Shown piece by piece: positions 43,960-53,038 of a DNA stretch of 64,000 nucleotides. The notes beneath the pieces were generated by a model. The model ran no database searches. It saw only the letters and a program-made list of their open reading frames with translations, and was not told where the DNA came from. Within the stretch, counting starts at the first letter, position 1. Each line of letters starts with the position of its first letter. The stretch is from an uncultured Litoreibacter sp. (GTDB lineage: Bacteria > Pseudomonadota > Alphaproteobacteria > Rhodobacterales > Rhodobacteraceae), in the NCBI GenBank assembly GCA_947501685.1, contig CANMWQ010000001.1:62001-126000 (forward strand). The letters are read 5' to 3'. A program made the translations under genes and the position numbers.

Positions 43960-44523
43960 CTAGGCCCGCTCGCTATATTCCATGGATTCGGTGTCCACGA
44001 TGATCGCCTCATCCACGTTGATAAACGGCGGCACCATCAGGCGGACCCCATTGTCCAAAAGCGCAGGCTTAAATGATTTCGAGGCCGTCTGGCCTTTGAC
44101 CACAGGCTCGGTCTCGGTCACCGTACAGGTGACCTTCTGGGGCAGCGACACGCTGAGCGCTTCGCTCTCATAATACTCGATCTGCGCGGTCATGCCGTCT
44201 TGCAGGAAGGGGCGACGCTCGCCCAGCAGATCCGCTGGCAGCTCTATCTGCTCGTAGGTTTCGGTGTCCATGAAGGTCAGCATGCCGTCGGTCTCGAACA
44301 GAAACTGCTGGTCTTTTTGTTCCAGACGCACGCGTTCTACCTTGTCGGCAGAGCGGAATCTTTCGTTCAATTTCGAGCCGTTGCGCAGGTTCTTCATCTC
44401 GACCTGTGCAAATGCGCCACCCTTTCCAGGCTTTACGTGGTCCACCTTCACGGCAACCCACAATCCATCATTGTGTTCGAGAATATTGCCGGACCGAATT
44501 TCATTTCCGTTGATCTTGGGCAT
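43960..44523 (-). CDS. efp: translation elongation factor P
   Basis: Promotes translation of polyproline stretches, 187 aa. The N-terminal KOW-like domain has [20 protein letters not shown] and the loop [20 protein letters not shown], where the Lys near residue 34 is the expected modification site. Two OB domains follow ([20 protein letters not shown] and [20 protein letters not shown]). No neighbouring modification gene is seen. Divergent from the DUF6280-like gene. Confidence 0.97.
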   Translation of the reverse strand: MPKINGNEIRSGNILEHNDGLWVAVKVDHVKPGKGGAFAQVEMKNLRNGSKLNERFRSADKVERVRLEQKDQQFLFETDGMLTFMDTETYEQIELPADLLGERRPFLQDGMTAQIEYYESEALSVSLPQKVTCTVTETEPVVKGQTASKSFKPALLDNGVRLMVPPFINVDEAIIVDTESMEYSERA

Positions 44524-44628
44524 TGTGGCAATTCCTTGACAAAAGGTTGATCGAAGTTAGGCGCGACCTATATCTTGTGAAGTAAGACGGGGCAAGAACG
44601 CTAAATACTGCGATAATTCTATGCGAGT

Positions 44629-44645
44629 TATGCAAAAATTGCATA
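44629..44645. promoter_or_regulatory. 17-base palindrome upstream of the DUF6280-like gene
   Basis: TATGCAA (44629-44635) and TTGCATA (44639-44645) are perfect 7-base arms around AAA, in an AT-rich 217-base gap that is unlike the neighbouring coding sequence. It lies 96 bases before the next start, so it could control either efp or the downstream gene. The regulator is unknown. Confidence 0.5.
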
Positions 44646-44740
44646 GCTGCCATATAAGAATTGCAATGACGAATCGGAATAAATGCGTCATAAACGGCGC
44701 TACGCCCAAGACACAAGAGCAAAAACAAAAAGGACGCGGA

Positions 44741-45055
44741 ATGGCTGCTGATTTCGTAGACGGTACTGCATTTAACTTCGAGCAAGGACAACGCTCCCGC
44801 AAGCTTTTCGCTGCGGTCGTGCTGGCCGCTTTGGATGATGCGATCGCTGACGACAAGAAATATGGCAACGGCCCTGAGCAAATCGCCCGTTGGGCGCGCT
44901 CTCGCGATGGCCGTGAGGTACTGAGCTGCGCTGGGATCGACCCCAATGAGCGTGTGGTCTCCGGCCTGATGGATTTTGTGGGCAATGGTGTGCGCACCTC
45001 CGTGGCGCTGTCGCGCGAGGAAAGCGAGCGCCGGTCGCAGGCCGAAGCCGCCTAA
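44741..45055 (+). CDS. DUF6280-like small protein
   Basis: Protein of 104 aa, started at the ATG at 44741 after AAAGGA (44729-44734). The frame is open upstream to 44621 across the AT-rich region, without support. The sequence is acidic and helical (GQRSRKLFAAVVLAALDDAI, NGPEQIARWARSRDGREVLS, GIDPNERVVSGLMDFVGNGV). It looks like a conserved small Rhodobacteraceae protein often named DUF6280; no function known. A strong terminator follows. Confidence 0.8.
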   Translation: MAADFVDGTAFNFEQGQRSRKLFAAVVLAALDDAIADDKKYGNGPEQIARWARSRDGREVLSCAGIDPNERVVSGLMDFVGNGVRTSVALSREESERRSQAEAA

Positions 45056-45078
45056 CCGACCCCACGAGAACGATATTG

Positions 45079-45112
45079 AAAGCGCGTCCCGAGATCGGGG
45101 CGCGCTTTTTTC
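45079..45112 (+). terminator. rho-independent terminator after the DUF6280-like gene
   Basis: An 11-pair GC-rich stem (AAGCGCGTCCC with GGGGCGCGCTT, including one G-T pair) around a 6-base loop is followed by a run of T at 45106-45111. It terminates the short gene just upstream. Confidence 0.88.
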
Positions 45113-45129
45113 TTGAGTAGACCCGCGCT

Positions 45130-45786
45130 ATGGACCCGTCCGACATGATCTTCGACGCCTCCGCCCCGTTCCTGCAAGCCCTTGATCTGGCCGCCGCCGT
45201 CGCCTTTGCGATCACCGGGGCCTTGGTGGCCTCGCGCAAGCAGTTGGACATTCTGGGCTTCATCTGGCTGGCCGTCATCACCGGGGTCGGTGGCGGCACG
45301 GTGCGCGACCTGATCCTCGGCGTCCCGGTCTTCTGGGTTGTGGACCCGACCCCGGTTCTGGCCTGTATCGCGACGGCCATCATGGTGCATTTCGCGGCCC
45401 ACCTGATGGAGAGCCGCTACCGCTACATCATGCTCTTCGATGCGTTCGGCATGGCGCTGGTGAGTGTGGCGGGCACCGCGAAAGGGCTGGATGCGGGCAC
45501 CGGGGCTTTGGTTGCGGTGATGATGGGGGTGATGACGGCCGCTTTGGGCGGGATCATCCGCGACACGTTCGGGCAGGAGCCGTCGATCATCCTGCGCCGC
45601 GAGATCTACGTGGCCGCCGCCATGATAGGGGCCGCGAGCTATGTGATGCTGACCCAGCTGGGTGCGGACCGGCCCTTGGCGATGGCAATCAGTTTTGCGG
45701 TGGCCTTCATCATTCGCGTGCTGGCCCTGCGCTATAATTGGTCACTGCCGGCCTACAAGTCACGGGCCGGCCGCGATCAATCCTGA
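45130..45786 (+). CDS. trimeric intracellular cation channel-type (TRIC/UPF0126) protein
   Basis: Inner-membrane protein of 218 aa with about seven helices built from two repeats. The repeats show AFAITGALVASRKQLDILGF with VITGVGGGTVRDLILG, and then the second glycine motif AALGGIIRDTFGQEPSII. Homologues form cation (K+) channels. It lies between a terminator and the convergent cyd operon, standing alone. Confidence 0.9.
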   Translation: MDPSDMIFDASAPFLQALDLAAAVAFAITGALVASRKQLDILGFIWLAVITGVGGGTVRDLILGVPVFWVVDPTPVLACIATAIMVHFAAHLMESRYRYIMLFDAFGMALVSVAGTAKGLDAGTGALVAVMMGVMTAALGGIIRDTFGQEPSIILRREIYVAAAMIGAASYVMLTQLGADRPLAMAISFAVAFIIRVLALRYNWSLPAYKSRAGRDQS

Positions 45787-45795
45787 TGCGGGCTT

Positions 45796-45888
45796 TTATA
45801 ACAGCACCAACTTGATGGCGTAGGCCACCAACGCCAGCACCGCGACGCTGGCGCACCAGATGGCGACGAACCAAGCGATCCGGGACAT
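45796..45888 (-). CDS. 30-residue cytochrome bd third subunit (CydX/DUF2474-like)
   Basis: A 30-residue membrane peptide, MSRIAWFVAIWCASVAVL and then ALVAYAIKLVLL, directly downstream of cydB. Its ATG (45886-45888) shares one base with the cydB stop (TGATG), a coupling that argues for translation. One hydrophobic helix with an N-terminal Arg and Trp matches the small DUF2474 subunit found with cyanide-insensitive-type cytochrome bd. It is too short for most gene callers. Confidence 0.78.
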   Translation of the reverse strand: MSRIAWFVAIWCASVAVLALVAYAIKLVLL

Positions 45889-46898
45889 CAGTGATACCCC
45901 TCGTTGGGATCAATCTTGCCGCGAAACACCCAGTAGGAATAAGCGGTATAGGCCAGAATAATCGGGATAAGGATGACCGCACCAACCAGCGCAAAGGCGA
46001 GGCTGCTATCGGGTGCTGCCGCATCAGCGATGGTCAGGGAGGGCGGCACGATATGCGGGTAGAAGCTGATCCCGATGCCGATAAAGCCCAGCACGAACAT
46101 ACCCACGGCGCATAGAAATGGCGCGGTGTCATGGTGGCGCATCAGCCCGAAGAACAGCCGCCAGATGCAAAATGCGACAAGCACCGGCACGATGGCCACG
46201 AAACCGAGATTGGGCCAGGTGAACCAGCGCTCGAAATACACCGAGTCGAGAAACGGCGTGGCTAGGCTGACCGCGCCCATGAACCCGACGGTGGCGATGC
46301 TGGCAGGCCAGGCGATGCGGCGCATATGGGACTGGATACGGCCCTCAAGCTTCATGTTGAGCCAGGTGGCGCCCAGCATCATGTAGCCCACGGTCACCGC
46401 CAATCCGGTCAGCACGGAGAACGGCGTCAGCCAGTCCCACCAGCCGCCCGCATAGGCGCGGTTCTCTATCTCGATGCCTTGCACCAAAGCGCCCAGCGCG
46501 ATGCCTTGGGTGAACGCCGCCATGTAGGAGCCCCCGGCAAAGGACATGTCCCAGACGCCTTTCCAACGCTCCGTGCGCCAGCGGTATTCAAAGGCCACGC
46601 CCCGGAAGACCAGCGCCAGCAGCATCAGCGTGATCGGCATATAGAGCGCAGGCAGGACCACCGCATAGGCCAGCGGGAACACGGCAAATAGCCCTCCGCC
46701 GCCCATGACCAGCCATGTCTCGTTGCCGTCCCAAACGGGCGCGACCGAGTTCATCATCACGTCGCGCTCTTTTTCCTCCTTGGTGAAGGGGAAGAGCATG
46801 CCGACGCCAAGGTCAAACCCGTCGAGGATCACATAGGTCAGCACGGCAAAGGCGATGATGCCGGCCCAGATGAAGGAGAGCTCCAATCCAAAAATCAT
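45888..46898 (-). CDS. cydB: cytochrome bd-type ubiquinol oxidase subunit II
   Basis: Membrane subunit of the terminal oxidase, 336 aa, with eight to nine helices. The N-terminus has LSFIWAGIIAFAVLTYVILD and GFDLGVGMLFPFTKEEKERD, then NGNETWLVMGGGGLFAVFPL-like GNETWLVMGGGGLFAVFPLA, a segment that contacts the haem subunit in this family. It begins five bases after cydA and couples to the 30-residue gene. No cydCD assembly genes are in the window. Confidence 0.96.
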   Translation of the reverse strand: MIFGLELSFIWAGIIAFAVLTYVILDGFDLGVGMLFPFTKEEKERDVMMNSVAPVWDGNETWLVMGGGGLFAVFPLAYAVVLPALYMPITLMLLALVFRGVAFEYRWRTERWKGVWDMSFAGGSYMAAFTQGIALGALVQGIEIENRAYAGGWWDWLTPFSVLTGLAVTVGYMMLGATWLNMKLEGRIQSHMRRIAWPASIATVGFMGAVSLATPFLDSVYFERWFTWPNLGFVAIVPVLVAFCIWRLFFGLMRHHDTAPFLCAVGMFVLGFIGIGISFYPHIVPPSLTIADAAAPDSSLAFALVGAVILIPIILAYTAYSYWVFRGKIDPNEGYH

Positions 46899-46903
46899 GT
46901 CCG

Positions 46904-48313
46904 TTACTCCGCCGGTGCTGCGCTGCTGCGCGGGCCTGCCGGGTGCTGGCCGGTGCCACGCATCGGGCCTTCGCGCAGGTTGATCTTCTTTTGATCCGCG
47001 GGCGGCACGCCCATCATCCGCAGCAGGTAAAACGTGCCTGCGCCGAAGACAAAGAAATAGACCACGATGAAGGCGATCAGCGACGCGGCCACCGCAGGCG
47101 CGGCCACAGGCGCAAGGCTTTCAGAGGTGCGCATCAGACCGTAGACCGTGAAGGGCTGACGCCCCACTTCGGTGGTGATCCATCCCGCAAGCACGGCGAC
47201 AAACCCCATCGGCCCCATCGCAAAGCTGGCCCGGTGCAGCCAGGGGGATGTGTGGATGGTGCCCCGGTAGCGCGCCCAGAGGGACCAAATCCCCAGACCG
47301 AGCATCGCAAACCCAAGCCCGACCATGATCCGGAAGGAGAAGAACACCAGCGCCACGGGTGGCTCGTCCTCATCAGCAATCGTGTCGAGCCCGTCCAGCG
47401 GCGCGTTGAGGTCCTTTTTCAGGATAAGCGAGGCCAGCTTGGGAATCTTGATCGCATAGTCGATCCGCTTTTCCTCGGCGTTGGGAATGCCAAACAGGTA
47501 GAGCGGCGCGCCGTCGGGGTAGCTGTCATAATGCCCCTCCATCGCCATGACCTTTTGCGGCTGGTGCTTGTAGGTGTTCAACCCGTGCAGGTCTCCCGCC
47601 AGAATTTGCAGCGGGGTGACGATGACAAGCATCCACATCCCCATCGAAAACATTTTGCGGCTCGGCTCATCCGCGTCGCCCTTGAGGAAATGATACGCAC
47701 CCGCGCCCGCCACGACCAAGGCCGTGGTCAGATAGGCCGCCAGCACCATATGGAACAGCCGGTACGGGAAGGAGGGGTTGAAAACGATCTGCCACCAATC
47801 CTCCGGCACGAACTGCCCAACCTCGTTGATCGAATAGCCCACCGGCGTGTGCATCCACGAGTTCACGGACAAAATCCACGTGGCCGACATCACCGTGCCG
47901 AAGGCCACCATCGCGGTGGCGAACATATGAAGCTTGTCGCCCACACGCTTGCGGCCAAAGAGCATGATGCCCAGAAAACCCGCCTCAAGAAAGAAGGCCG
48001 ACAGGATTTCATAGGCCATCAACGGCCCCAAAATCGGCCCCGTGCGGTCCGAGAAAACCGACCAGTTGGTGCCGAATTGGTAAGACATCACGATGCCTGA
48101 CACGACGCCCATGCCGAAGGCCACGGCGAAGATTTTCTTCCAGTAATTGAACAGCGTCAGGTAGGTTTCATTGCCGGTCTTCAGCCAAAGCGCGTTCAGC
48201 ACCGCCAGATAGCTGGCCAGCCCGATCGAGAAGGACGGGAAGATGATGTGGAACGACACGGTGAACGCAAACTGAAACCGTGCCAGTATTTCGGCGCTAA
48301 ACCCGTCCAGCAT
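46904..48313 (-). CDS. cydA: cytochrome bd-type ubiquinol oxidase subunit I, cyanide-insensitive type
   Basis: Haem-bearing quinol oxidase subunit, 469 aa from the ATG at 48311-48313 (GGAG eight bases upstream); a longer frame to 48388 adds no family residues. The axial His is in FAFTVSFHIIFPSFSIGLAS, and helices follow with SYQFGTNWSVFSDRTGPILG. The quinol loop appears short compared with E. coli CydA, typical of the CIO branch. It couples quinol oxidation to oxygen reduction at high affinity or under cyanide or NO stress. Confidence 0.95.
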   Translation of the reverse strand: MLDGFSAEILARFQFAFTVSFHIIFPSFSIGLASYLAVLNALWLKTGNETYLTLFNYWKKIFAVAFGMGVVSGIVMSYQFGTNWSVFSDRTGPILGPLMAYEILSAFFLEAGFLGIMLFGRKRVGDKLHMFATAMVAFGTVMSATWILSVNSWMHTPVGYSINEVGQFVPEDWWQIVFNPSFPYRLFHMVLAAYLTTALVVAGAGAYHFLKGDADEPSRKMFSMGMWMLVIVTPLQILAGDLHGLNTYKHQPQKVMAMEGHYDSYPDGAPLYLFGIPNAEEKRIDYAIKIPKLASLILKKDLNAPLDGLDTIADEDEPPVALVFFSFRIMVGLGFAMLGLGIWSLWARYRGTIHTSPWLHRASFAMGPMGFVAVLAGWITTEVGRQPFTVYGLMRTSESLAPVAAPAVAASLIAFIVVYFFVFGAGTFYLLRMMGVPPADQKKINLREGPMRGTGQHPAGPRSSAAPAE

Positions 48314-48445
48314 GCTGGGATTCTCCGCAAATGGGTCTTTGAGTAAAGACGTTGTCCTGCTTTGAGTCAGACATAGTCTGTCCATCACTCATTGATATTT
48401 GCTAAACTGTCGCACCTGCGCTGAAGAATTCCAAGCCATTCGCGC
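48314..48445. promoter_or_regulatory. upstream region of the cyd operon with palindrome
   Basis: The gap between cydA and tRNA-Leu contains CAGACATAGTCTG (48368-48380), with 5-base arms around ATA, and an AT-rich stretch at 48390-48407. I looked for an FNR/FnrL site (TTGAT-N4-ATCAA) and found only a poor half match, so oxygen control by FnrL is not supported by sequence. Confidence 0.4.
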
Positions 48446-48531
48446 TGGTACCCGCGGCCGGACTTGAACCGGCACGGCCTTGCGGCCCAGGGATTTTAAG
48501 TCCCATGTGTCTACCATTCCACCACGCGGGC
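48446..48531 (-). tRNA. tRNA-Leu (TAA)
   Basis: An 86-base minus-strand tRNA with acceptor GCCCGCG pairing CGCGGGT, encoded CCA, a long variable arm (class II, CCTGGGCCGCAAGGCCGTG region) and anticodon TAA in GGGACTTAAAATCCC. It lies between the cyd operon and the TPR gene. Confidence 0.95.
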
Positions 48532-48580
48532 ACGAGGGGCGTGCGCGCGACACTAGCCGGGCGGGGCGTGGGGGAAAAGC

Positions 48581-49144
48581 TCAGAGTTCGGTCTGTGTGT
48601 CAGTTTCTGATGTGCCGGTGTCGGGTTTGAGCCGGAACCGCTCTGGCAGCCACGGGTTCAGTGATAAGGCATAGCGCAAAGCGGCCTGGCCTGCCTCTTC
48701 CCGCCCCATATCCAAGAGCGTCAACGCCAGCCCTGAGGCAGCTCCGATATGGTCGGGGGTGATCTCCAATGTCGTGGTCAGATCAACCATGGCGGCCTCG
48801 TAGTCCTCGCGCAGAAAATGCACGAACGCCCGCTGGTTATAGCCTTCTGCGTAATGCGGACAGTAGGCAACGAGCGCGTCGAAATCTTCTAATGCGCCCA
48901 CGAAATCGTAGACGCCCCGCCGCGACATACCACGGTCCAGCATCTCTTGGGCGATACGATCTGGTGCCGTGGCCCAGATTTTCCAAAGACTGGCGTTTAG
49001 CTCCTGCGCCGTGGCCTCATCGGGCGCATCGCGCACCGCCTCCATCAAGGGGTCCAGCGCTGCTGACTTGTTCGCCACAGGCGGGCAGGCGGCAAAGCTG
49101 GCAGCGGGGAAGGCCAAGAGCAGGGGCAACAGGATGCATTTCAT
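48581..49144 (-). CDS. periplasmic tetratricopeptide-repeat protein
   Basis: Protein of 187 aa with a signal peptide ([18 protein letters not shown], then ACPP). The body contains TPR-like helices: [40 protein letters not shown] and [20 protein letters not shown]. Such repeats mediate protein binding; the partner is unknown. It stands alone, convergent to nothing and followed by metG on the same strand after a 65-base gap. Confidence 0.85.
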   Translation of the reverse strand: MKCILLPLLLAFPAASFAACPPVANKSAALDPLMEAVRDAPDEATAQELNASLWKIWATAPDRIAQEMLDRGMSRRGVYDFVGALEDFDALVAYCPHYAEGYNQRAFVHFLREDYEAAMVDLTTTLEITPDHIGAASGLALTLLDMGREEAGQAALRYALSLNPWLPERFRLKPDTGTSETDTQTEL

Positions 49145-49209
49145 GCCCTAAGTCAAAGCGCGCAGGCGGCTTTGGTCAAGTCACGATCTGTCCATCATGG
49201 GCTGAAGGC

Positions 49210-50919
49210 TTAGTCTCGCGTCCCCGCGAACCGCTCCGCCCATTCAGCCGTTTGCTCGTCGGTGATCTTGGCAAACAGCACCTCCGGCACAGTGAAGGCG
49301 TGCCCGGCGGGGAGGGCCTTCAGGGCGGCGTCCACATCATCGGGCCAGCTGGTGTCGAGCGTGTTCATCCCCGACAGCATCTTGGCGGAGGCCTCAGGAA
49401 TGAACGGCGCGCTCAGCACCGCGTAGACCCGGATCAGGTTCAGGGCGAGCCGGATTTGCATCGCGGCCTTCTCGGGGTCGGTTTTGAAAGTGCTCCAGGG
49501 TGCTTCGGCCTGCAGATATTCATTGCCCGCCACCCAAATGCCGCGCAGCTCGGCGGCAGATTTGCGCACTTCCATCTCCGCCATATGGGTCTCATAGGCG
49601 CGAATTTTGGTTGTCAGCTCGGCAATCAGCTTGGTCTCTGCCTCGCCATAGGTGCCCCCCTCAGGCACGGCTTCGGAGAATTTTGAGCGGCAGAATTTCG
49701 TGACACGGCTCACAAAATTGCCCAGCACATCGGCCAAGTCCTTATTGGCGTCGGTCTGGAACGCCTCCCATGTGAACTCCGCGTCGGAATTTTCGGGCGC
49801 GTGGCTGAGCAGCCACCAGCGCCAGTAATCTGCGGGTAGAATGTCCAGCGCCTGATCCTGAAAAATGCCGCGCCCCTGCGATGTGGAGAACTGCCCACCA
49901 TCGTAATTGAGGTAGTTGAACGACTTGATGTAATCGACCAGCTTCCAATGCTCATTCGAGCCCATGATCGTGGCCGGAAAGCTGAGCGTGTGAAACGGCA
50001 CATTGTCCTTGCCCATGAACTGCACGTAGCGCACGTCATCCGCGCCCTTGTCGGTGCGCCACCAGCTTTCCCAATCGCCGCCAGTCTTGTCGGCCCATTC
50101 ATGGGTGGCCGCGATGTATTCGATGGGGGCGTCGAACCAAACGTAGAAGACCTTGCCCTCCATGCCGGGCCAGTCTTCGGTTCCGCGCTTGACCGGCACG
50201 CCCCAGTCCAGATCGCGTGTGATGCCGCGGTCTTGCAAGCCGTCCCCGTCATGAAGCCATTTCTTGGCAATGGAGGTGGTCAGCACGGGCCAATCGGTCT
50301 TGCTGTCGATCCACTCAGACAGCCTGTCTTTGAGCTGCGATTGCTTGAGATAGAGATGCTTGGTGTCGCGCACCTCCAGATCGGTGGAGCCCGAAATAGC
50401 CGAGCGCGGCTCAATCAAATCCGTCGGGTCCAGCTGCTTGGTACAGTTCTCGCACTGATCGCCGCGCGCTTTGTCATAGCTGCAATTGGGGCAGGTCCCC
50501 TCGATATAGCGGTCCGGCAGGAAGCGGCCATCGGTGTGCGAATAGACCTGTTTCTCGCTCACTTCGTCGATCAAGCCCTCATCGGCCAGTCGGCCCGCAA
50601 AATGCTGCGTGAGCTCGCGGTTTTGCGGCGAGGACGACCGCCCGAAATGATCAAAGGACAGCCCGAACCGTGCCCCGATCCCGGCCTGAACTTCATGCAT
50701 CTCGGCGCAAAACTCAGCGACAGGCTTGCCCGCCTTCTTGGCGGCAAGCTCCGCCGGGGTGCCGTGCTCGTCCGTGGCGCAGATGAACATGACCTCATCG
50801 CCCCGCGCGCGGCAGTAGCGGGCATAAAGATCGGCAGGCAGCTGCGAGCCCACCAGATTGCCCAGATGTTTGATCCCGTTGATATAGGGGATCGCGGAAG
50901 TGATCAGGATGCGCGCCAT
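49210..50919 (-). CDS. metG: methionyl-tRNA synthetase
   Basis: Class I synthetase of 569 aa charging tRNA-Met. The HIGH-like motif is [14 protein letters not shown] near residue 15, the KMSKS-like motif is FSTSQGRG, and a zinc knuckle with [17 protein letters not shown] lies near residue 140. The anticodon-binding helical domain is present, but the C-terminal dimerisation domain of E. coli MetRS is absent, a common bacterial form. An 587-aa frame on the opposite strand is an antisense shadow. Confidence 0.97.
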   Translation of the reverse strand: MARILITSAIPYINGIKHLGNLVGSQLPADLYARYCRARGDEVMFICATDEHGTPAELAAKKAGKPVAEFCAEMHEVQAGIGARFGLSFDHFGRSSSPQNRELTQHFAGRLADEGLIDEVSEKQVYSHTDGRFLPDRYIEGTCPNCSYDKARGDQCENCTKQLDPTDLIEPRSAISGSTDLEVRDTKHLYLKQSQLKDRLSEWIDSKTDWPVLTTSIAKKWLHDGDGLQDRGITRDLDWGVPVKRGTEDWPGMEGKVFYVWFDAPIEYIAATHEWADKTGGDWESWWRTDKGADDVRYVQFMGKDNVPFHTLSFPATIMGSNEHWKLVDYIKSFNYLNYDGGQFSTSQGRGIFQDQALDILPADYWRWWLLSHAPENSDAEFTWEAFQTDANKDLADVLGNFVSRVTKFCRSKFSEAVPEGGTYGEAETKLIAELTTKIRAYETHMAEMEVRKSAAELRGIWVAGNEYLQAEAPWSTFKTDPEKAAMQIRLALNLIRVYAVLSAPFIPEASAKMLSGMNTLDTSWPDDVDAALKALPAGHAFTVPEVLFAKITDEQTAEWAERFAGTRD

Positions 50920-50990
50920 GTCTCAAACCTTGCGTGGATGCGGTCTTGTCCCTCTAAACGATGGCTGCGCGTCTTGCCAGCATGGGACAT

Positions 50991-51013
50991 GCATATTTTT
51001 GCCAAGATGAAAC
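50991..51013 (+). repeat. copy of a 23-base dispersed repeat
   Basis: GCATATTTTTGCCAAGATGA and the following three bases at 50991-51013 match the arms of the inverted repeat at 54097-54168 at most positions. It abuts the stop of the MFS gene. A degenerate, shorter likeness occurs near 3000. Confidence 0.65.
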
Positions 51014-52236
51014 TAGCTGCGGTCGCGCGGGCGTCTAAAAAGCCTGCCAATCATGATCGAGGTGCGCGGCGTGTTCACGTAGCGCGTCCGCTCCTCCACG
51101 GTGTCGCGCACCCGCATGCGGCTGACCCCGAAGATGATCAACAAAGCATGCCCCGCCGAGATCAGGATGAACAAGGCATCCGGGCCAAGAGCATCAATCA
51201 GGCCAGACGCCACCAGCGGCGAGGCAATCGCGCCGATGGCATAGAAAAACATGAGGGCCGCCGACAGCTCGACCCGTTGCTTGGCGACAGCAAAGTCATG
51301 CGCATGGGCCGCGGAGACCGAAAAGATCGGGAAGGTGGTAAAACCAAACAGGATGGCCGCCGCCATGATCGCGCTCGTGCCGCCGCCCGCCAGACCGATG
51401 GTCGCCCCGCAGGCCAGAATGGAAGCCACCGACATCCAGATCAGCACCCAGCGCCGGTCATATTTATCCGCCAACCAGCCCGCCGGGTATTGCGCAAAGG
51501 CCCCGCCCAACACGAAGGCGGCGAGAAAATAGCCAATTTGTTCGGCCCGCAGCCCGACCTCCTGACCGTAAATGGGCCCAACCATGCGGAAGGCGGCGGA
51601 GGTCAACCCCGCCACCATGACGCCCGCAACCGCCAGCGGCGACATGTCCCAAGCCAGTTTCGGGCGCAGGCGCGGGGCCTCGGGCGTCTCAGGCTGGCTG
51701 GCTTTGGTTAGGGTCAAGGGCAAGAGTGAGGCGCAGCACAGCAGCGCCAAGAGGTTGTAAGAGACGTAGCTGGCAGGCTCCAGAACCCCGATCATGAGCT
51801 GCGCCACGAGGGACGCGCCCATATCGGCCATCCGGTAGGTCCCCATCGCGCGGCCGCGGGTCTCGTTGGTGACCTTGGCGTTGAGCCAGGCCTCCACCAC
51901 CGTGTAGCAGCCTGCCACGCAAAGCCCCGACATGACCCGCATCCCCGCCCAGGCATAGGGGTTGATCCAGAGCATATGCGCGAGAAGGCCGATGGCACCT
52001 GCGGCGGTGAAGGCCGCGAAAGCGCGCGAATGACCGACCGAGCCCATCAGGCGCGGGGCCCACCAGCAGCCAATGAAGAAGCCCAGAAAATGCGCCGAGC
52101 CGAGCAGGCCAACCTGCTGGCGCGAAAAATCCAGGGCCAGCCCGGAGAGCGCATCCAGCGGCCCCACACCGCCTGAGCTGAGCTGCAACAAGATCACAGA
52201 CAAAAACAGGGCGGCGAAGGAGACCATCATGCGCAT
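51013..52236 (-). CDS. MFS transporter
   Basis: Major facilitator of 407 aa with 12 helices. The N-terminal half shows GSAHFLGFFIGCWWAPRLMG and RVMSGLCVAGCYTVVEAWLN; the cytoplasmic loop between helices 2 and 3 style motif is present. The C-terminal half includes AAFVLGGAFAQYPAGWLADKYDRRWVLIWM in two parts. The substrate is unknown, but the family resembles YcaD-like or purine/quinate carriers. It is a single gene between metG and yceI. Confidence 0.88.
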   Translation of the reverse strand: MRMMVSFAALFLSVILLQLSSGGVGPLDALSGLALDFSRQQVGLLGSAHFLGFFIGCWWAPRLMGSVGHSRAFAAFTAAGAIGLLAHMLWINPYAWAGMRVMSGLCVAGCYTVVEAWLNAKVTNETRGRAMGTYRMADMGASLVAQLMIGVLEPASYVSYNLLALLCCASLLPLTLTKASQPETPEAPRLRPKLAWDMSPLAVAGVMVAGLTSAAFRMVGPIYGQEVGLRAEQIGYFLAAFVLGGAFAQYPAGWLADKYDRRWVLIWMSVASILACGATIGLAGGGTSAIMAAAILFGFTTFPIFSVSAAHAHDFAVAKQRVELSAALMFFYAIGAIASPLVASGLIDALGPDALFILISAGHALLIIFGVSRMRVRDTVEERTRYVNTPRTSIMIGRLFRRPRDRS

Positions 52237-52300
52237 GGGAAAATCTAGACCATGCGCGCGCGGCCTCTGCTAGCGGTTTTTCGACCCTGCGGCGTCGTTT

Positions 52301-52885
52301 CTAACTTCTGACGCGCGCCAGAATATCCAGCCGGATCGTGTCATCCACGAGGTCTTTATAACCTGTCGCGCCGAAGGCCGCGCGGCTGATGGCTCCGGTC
52401 AACCGGAAGCCCAGTCGCGACAGATCGCCCGCATCCGTGCCGCTTTGGCGAAACAAAGTGGCGTTCAGCGTGACCGGTTTGGTGACGCCGCGAATGGTTA
52501 GGTTGCCGCTAATCTGCGCGCCGCCCGACAGCTGGCCCGAAGGGCAGAGCCGGATACCGGTCGACACAAAGCGGATTGTGTCAAACTTTTTGGTGTGCAG
52601 CACGCTGGCCCCTTTGAGGGCCTCGGTGGCGAAGAACAGCCCGGTGCGGGCCTTGCGCACGTCCAAGGTCACATCGACGGATGAACGCTGCAGCGCATTC
52701 AGATCAATCTGGATGTTCGAGGACTTGATCGGAATGCTGCCTTTCGCGGCGTTGTTGTTCAGCGTGAAAACGAAGCCCACTTTCGACTTGGCGGCCTCAA
52801 GGGCGTAGGCAACGGGGGCGGCGACTGCGCAAAGCGGCAGCGTCAAGGCGAGGGCGGTCAGAAAGGCTTTGAACATTTTGATCAT
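52301..52885 (-). CDS. YceI family periplasmic protein
   Basis: Secreted protein of 194 aa with a signal peptide ending AVAAPVAYALE. The lipid-binding beta-barrel pattern of the YceI family is visible (SKVGFVFTLNNNAAKGSIPI, VTLDVRKARTGLFFATEALK, GNLTIRGVTKPVTLNATLFR). Family members bind isoprenoid-like lipids; the role here is unknown. It is divergent from the aldo/keto reductase across 153 bases, a region in which a 100-aa frame is judged spurious. Confidence 0.92.
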   Translation of the reverse strand: MIKMFKAFLTALALTLPLCAVAAPVAYALEAAKSKVGFVFTLNNNAAKGSIPIKSSNIQIDLNALQRSSVDVTLDVRKARTGLFFATEALKGASVLHTKKFDTIRFVSTGIRLCPSGQLSGGAQISGNLTIRGVTKPVTLNATLFRQSGTDAGDLSRLGFRLTGAISRAAFGATGYKDLVDDTIRLDILARVRS

Positions 52886-53038
52886 TCCAATTCGGTGTCA
52901 GGACGGTACCCTGAAAACACGGCCCGCCCGCACACTATGCGCTCACGTGATGTCACCTGTCTGTGTCTGCTTGCCCCCGGCGCTGATCCGGTTAGCTTGG
53001 CGGGGCTGCTCTTGCCGCCATACTGAAAGGCCTCCTGC

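Noticed and set aside
46943-48100. 385-aa frame antisense to cydA
   Set aside because: Strongly His/Arg-rich composition and full overlap with a clear cydA argue for a shadow.
48381-48410. FNR/FnrL site upstream of cydA
   Set aside because: Only one half site (ATCAA on the minus strand) is good; the other half does not match.
49948-51711. 587-aa frame antisense to metG and the MFS gene
   Set aside because: It spans two well-supported genes on the other strand, reads through their intergenic gap and has no family pattern.
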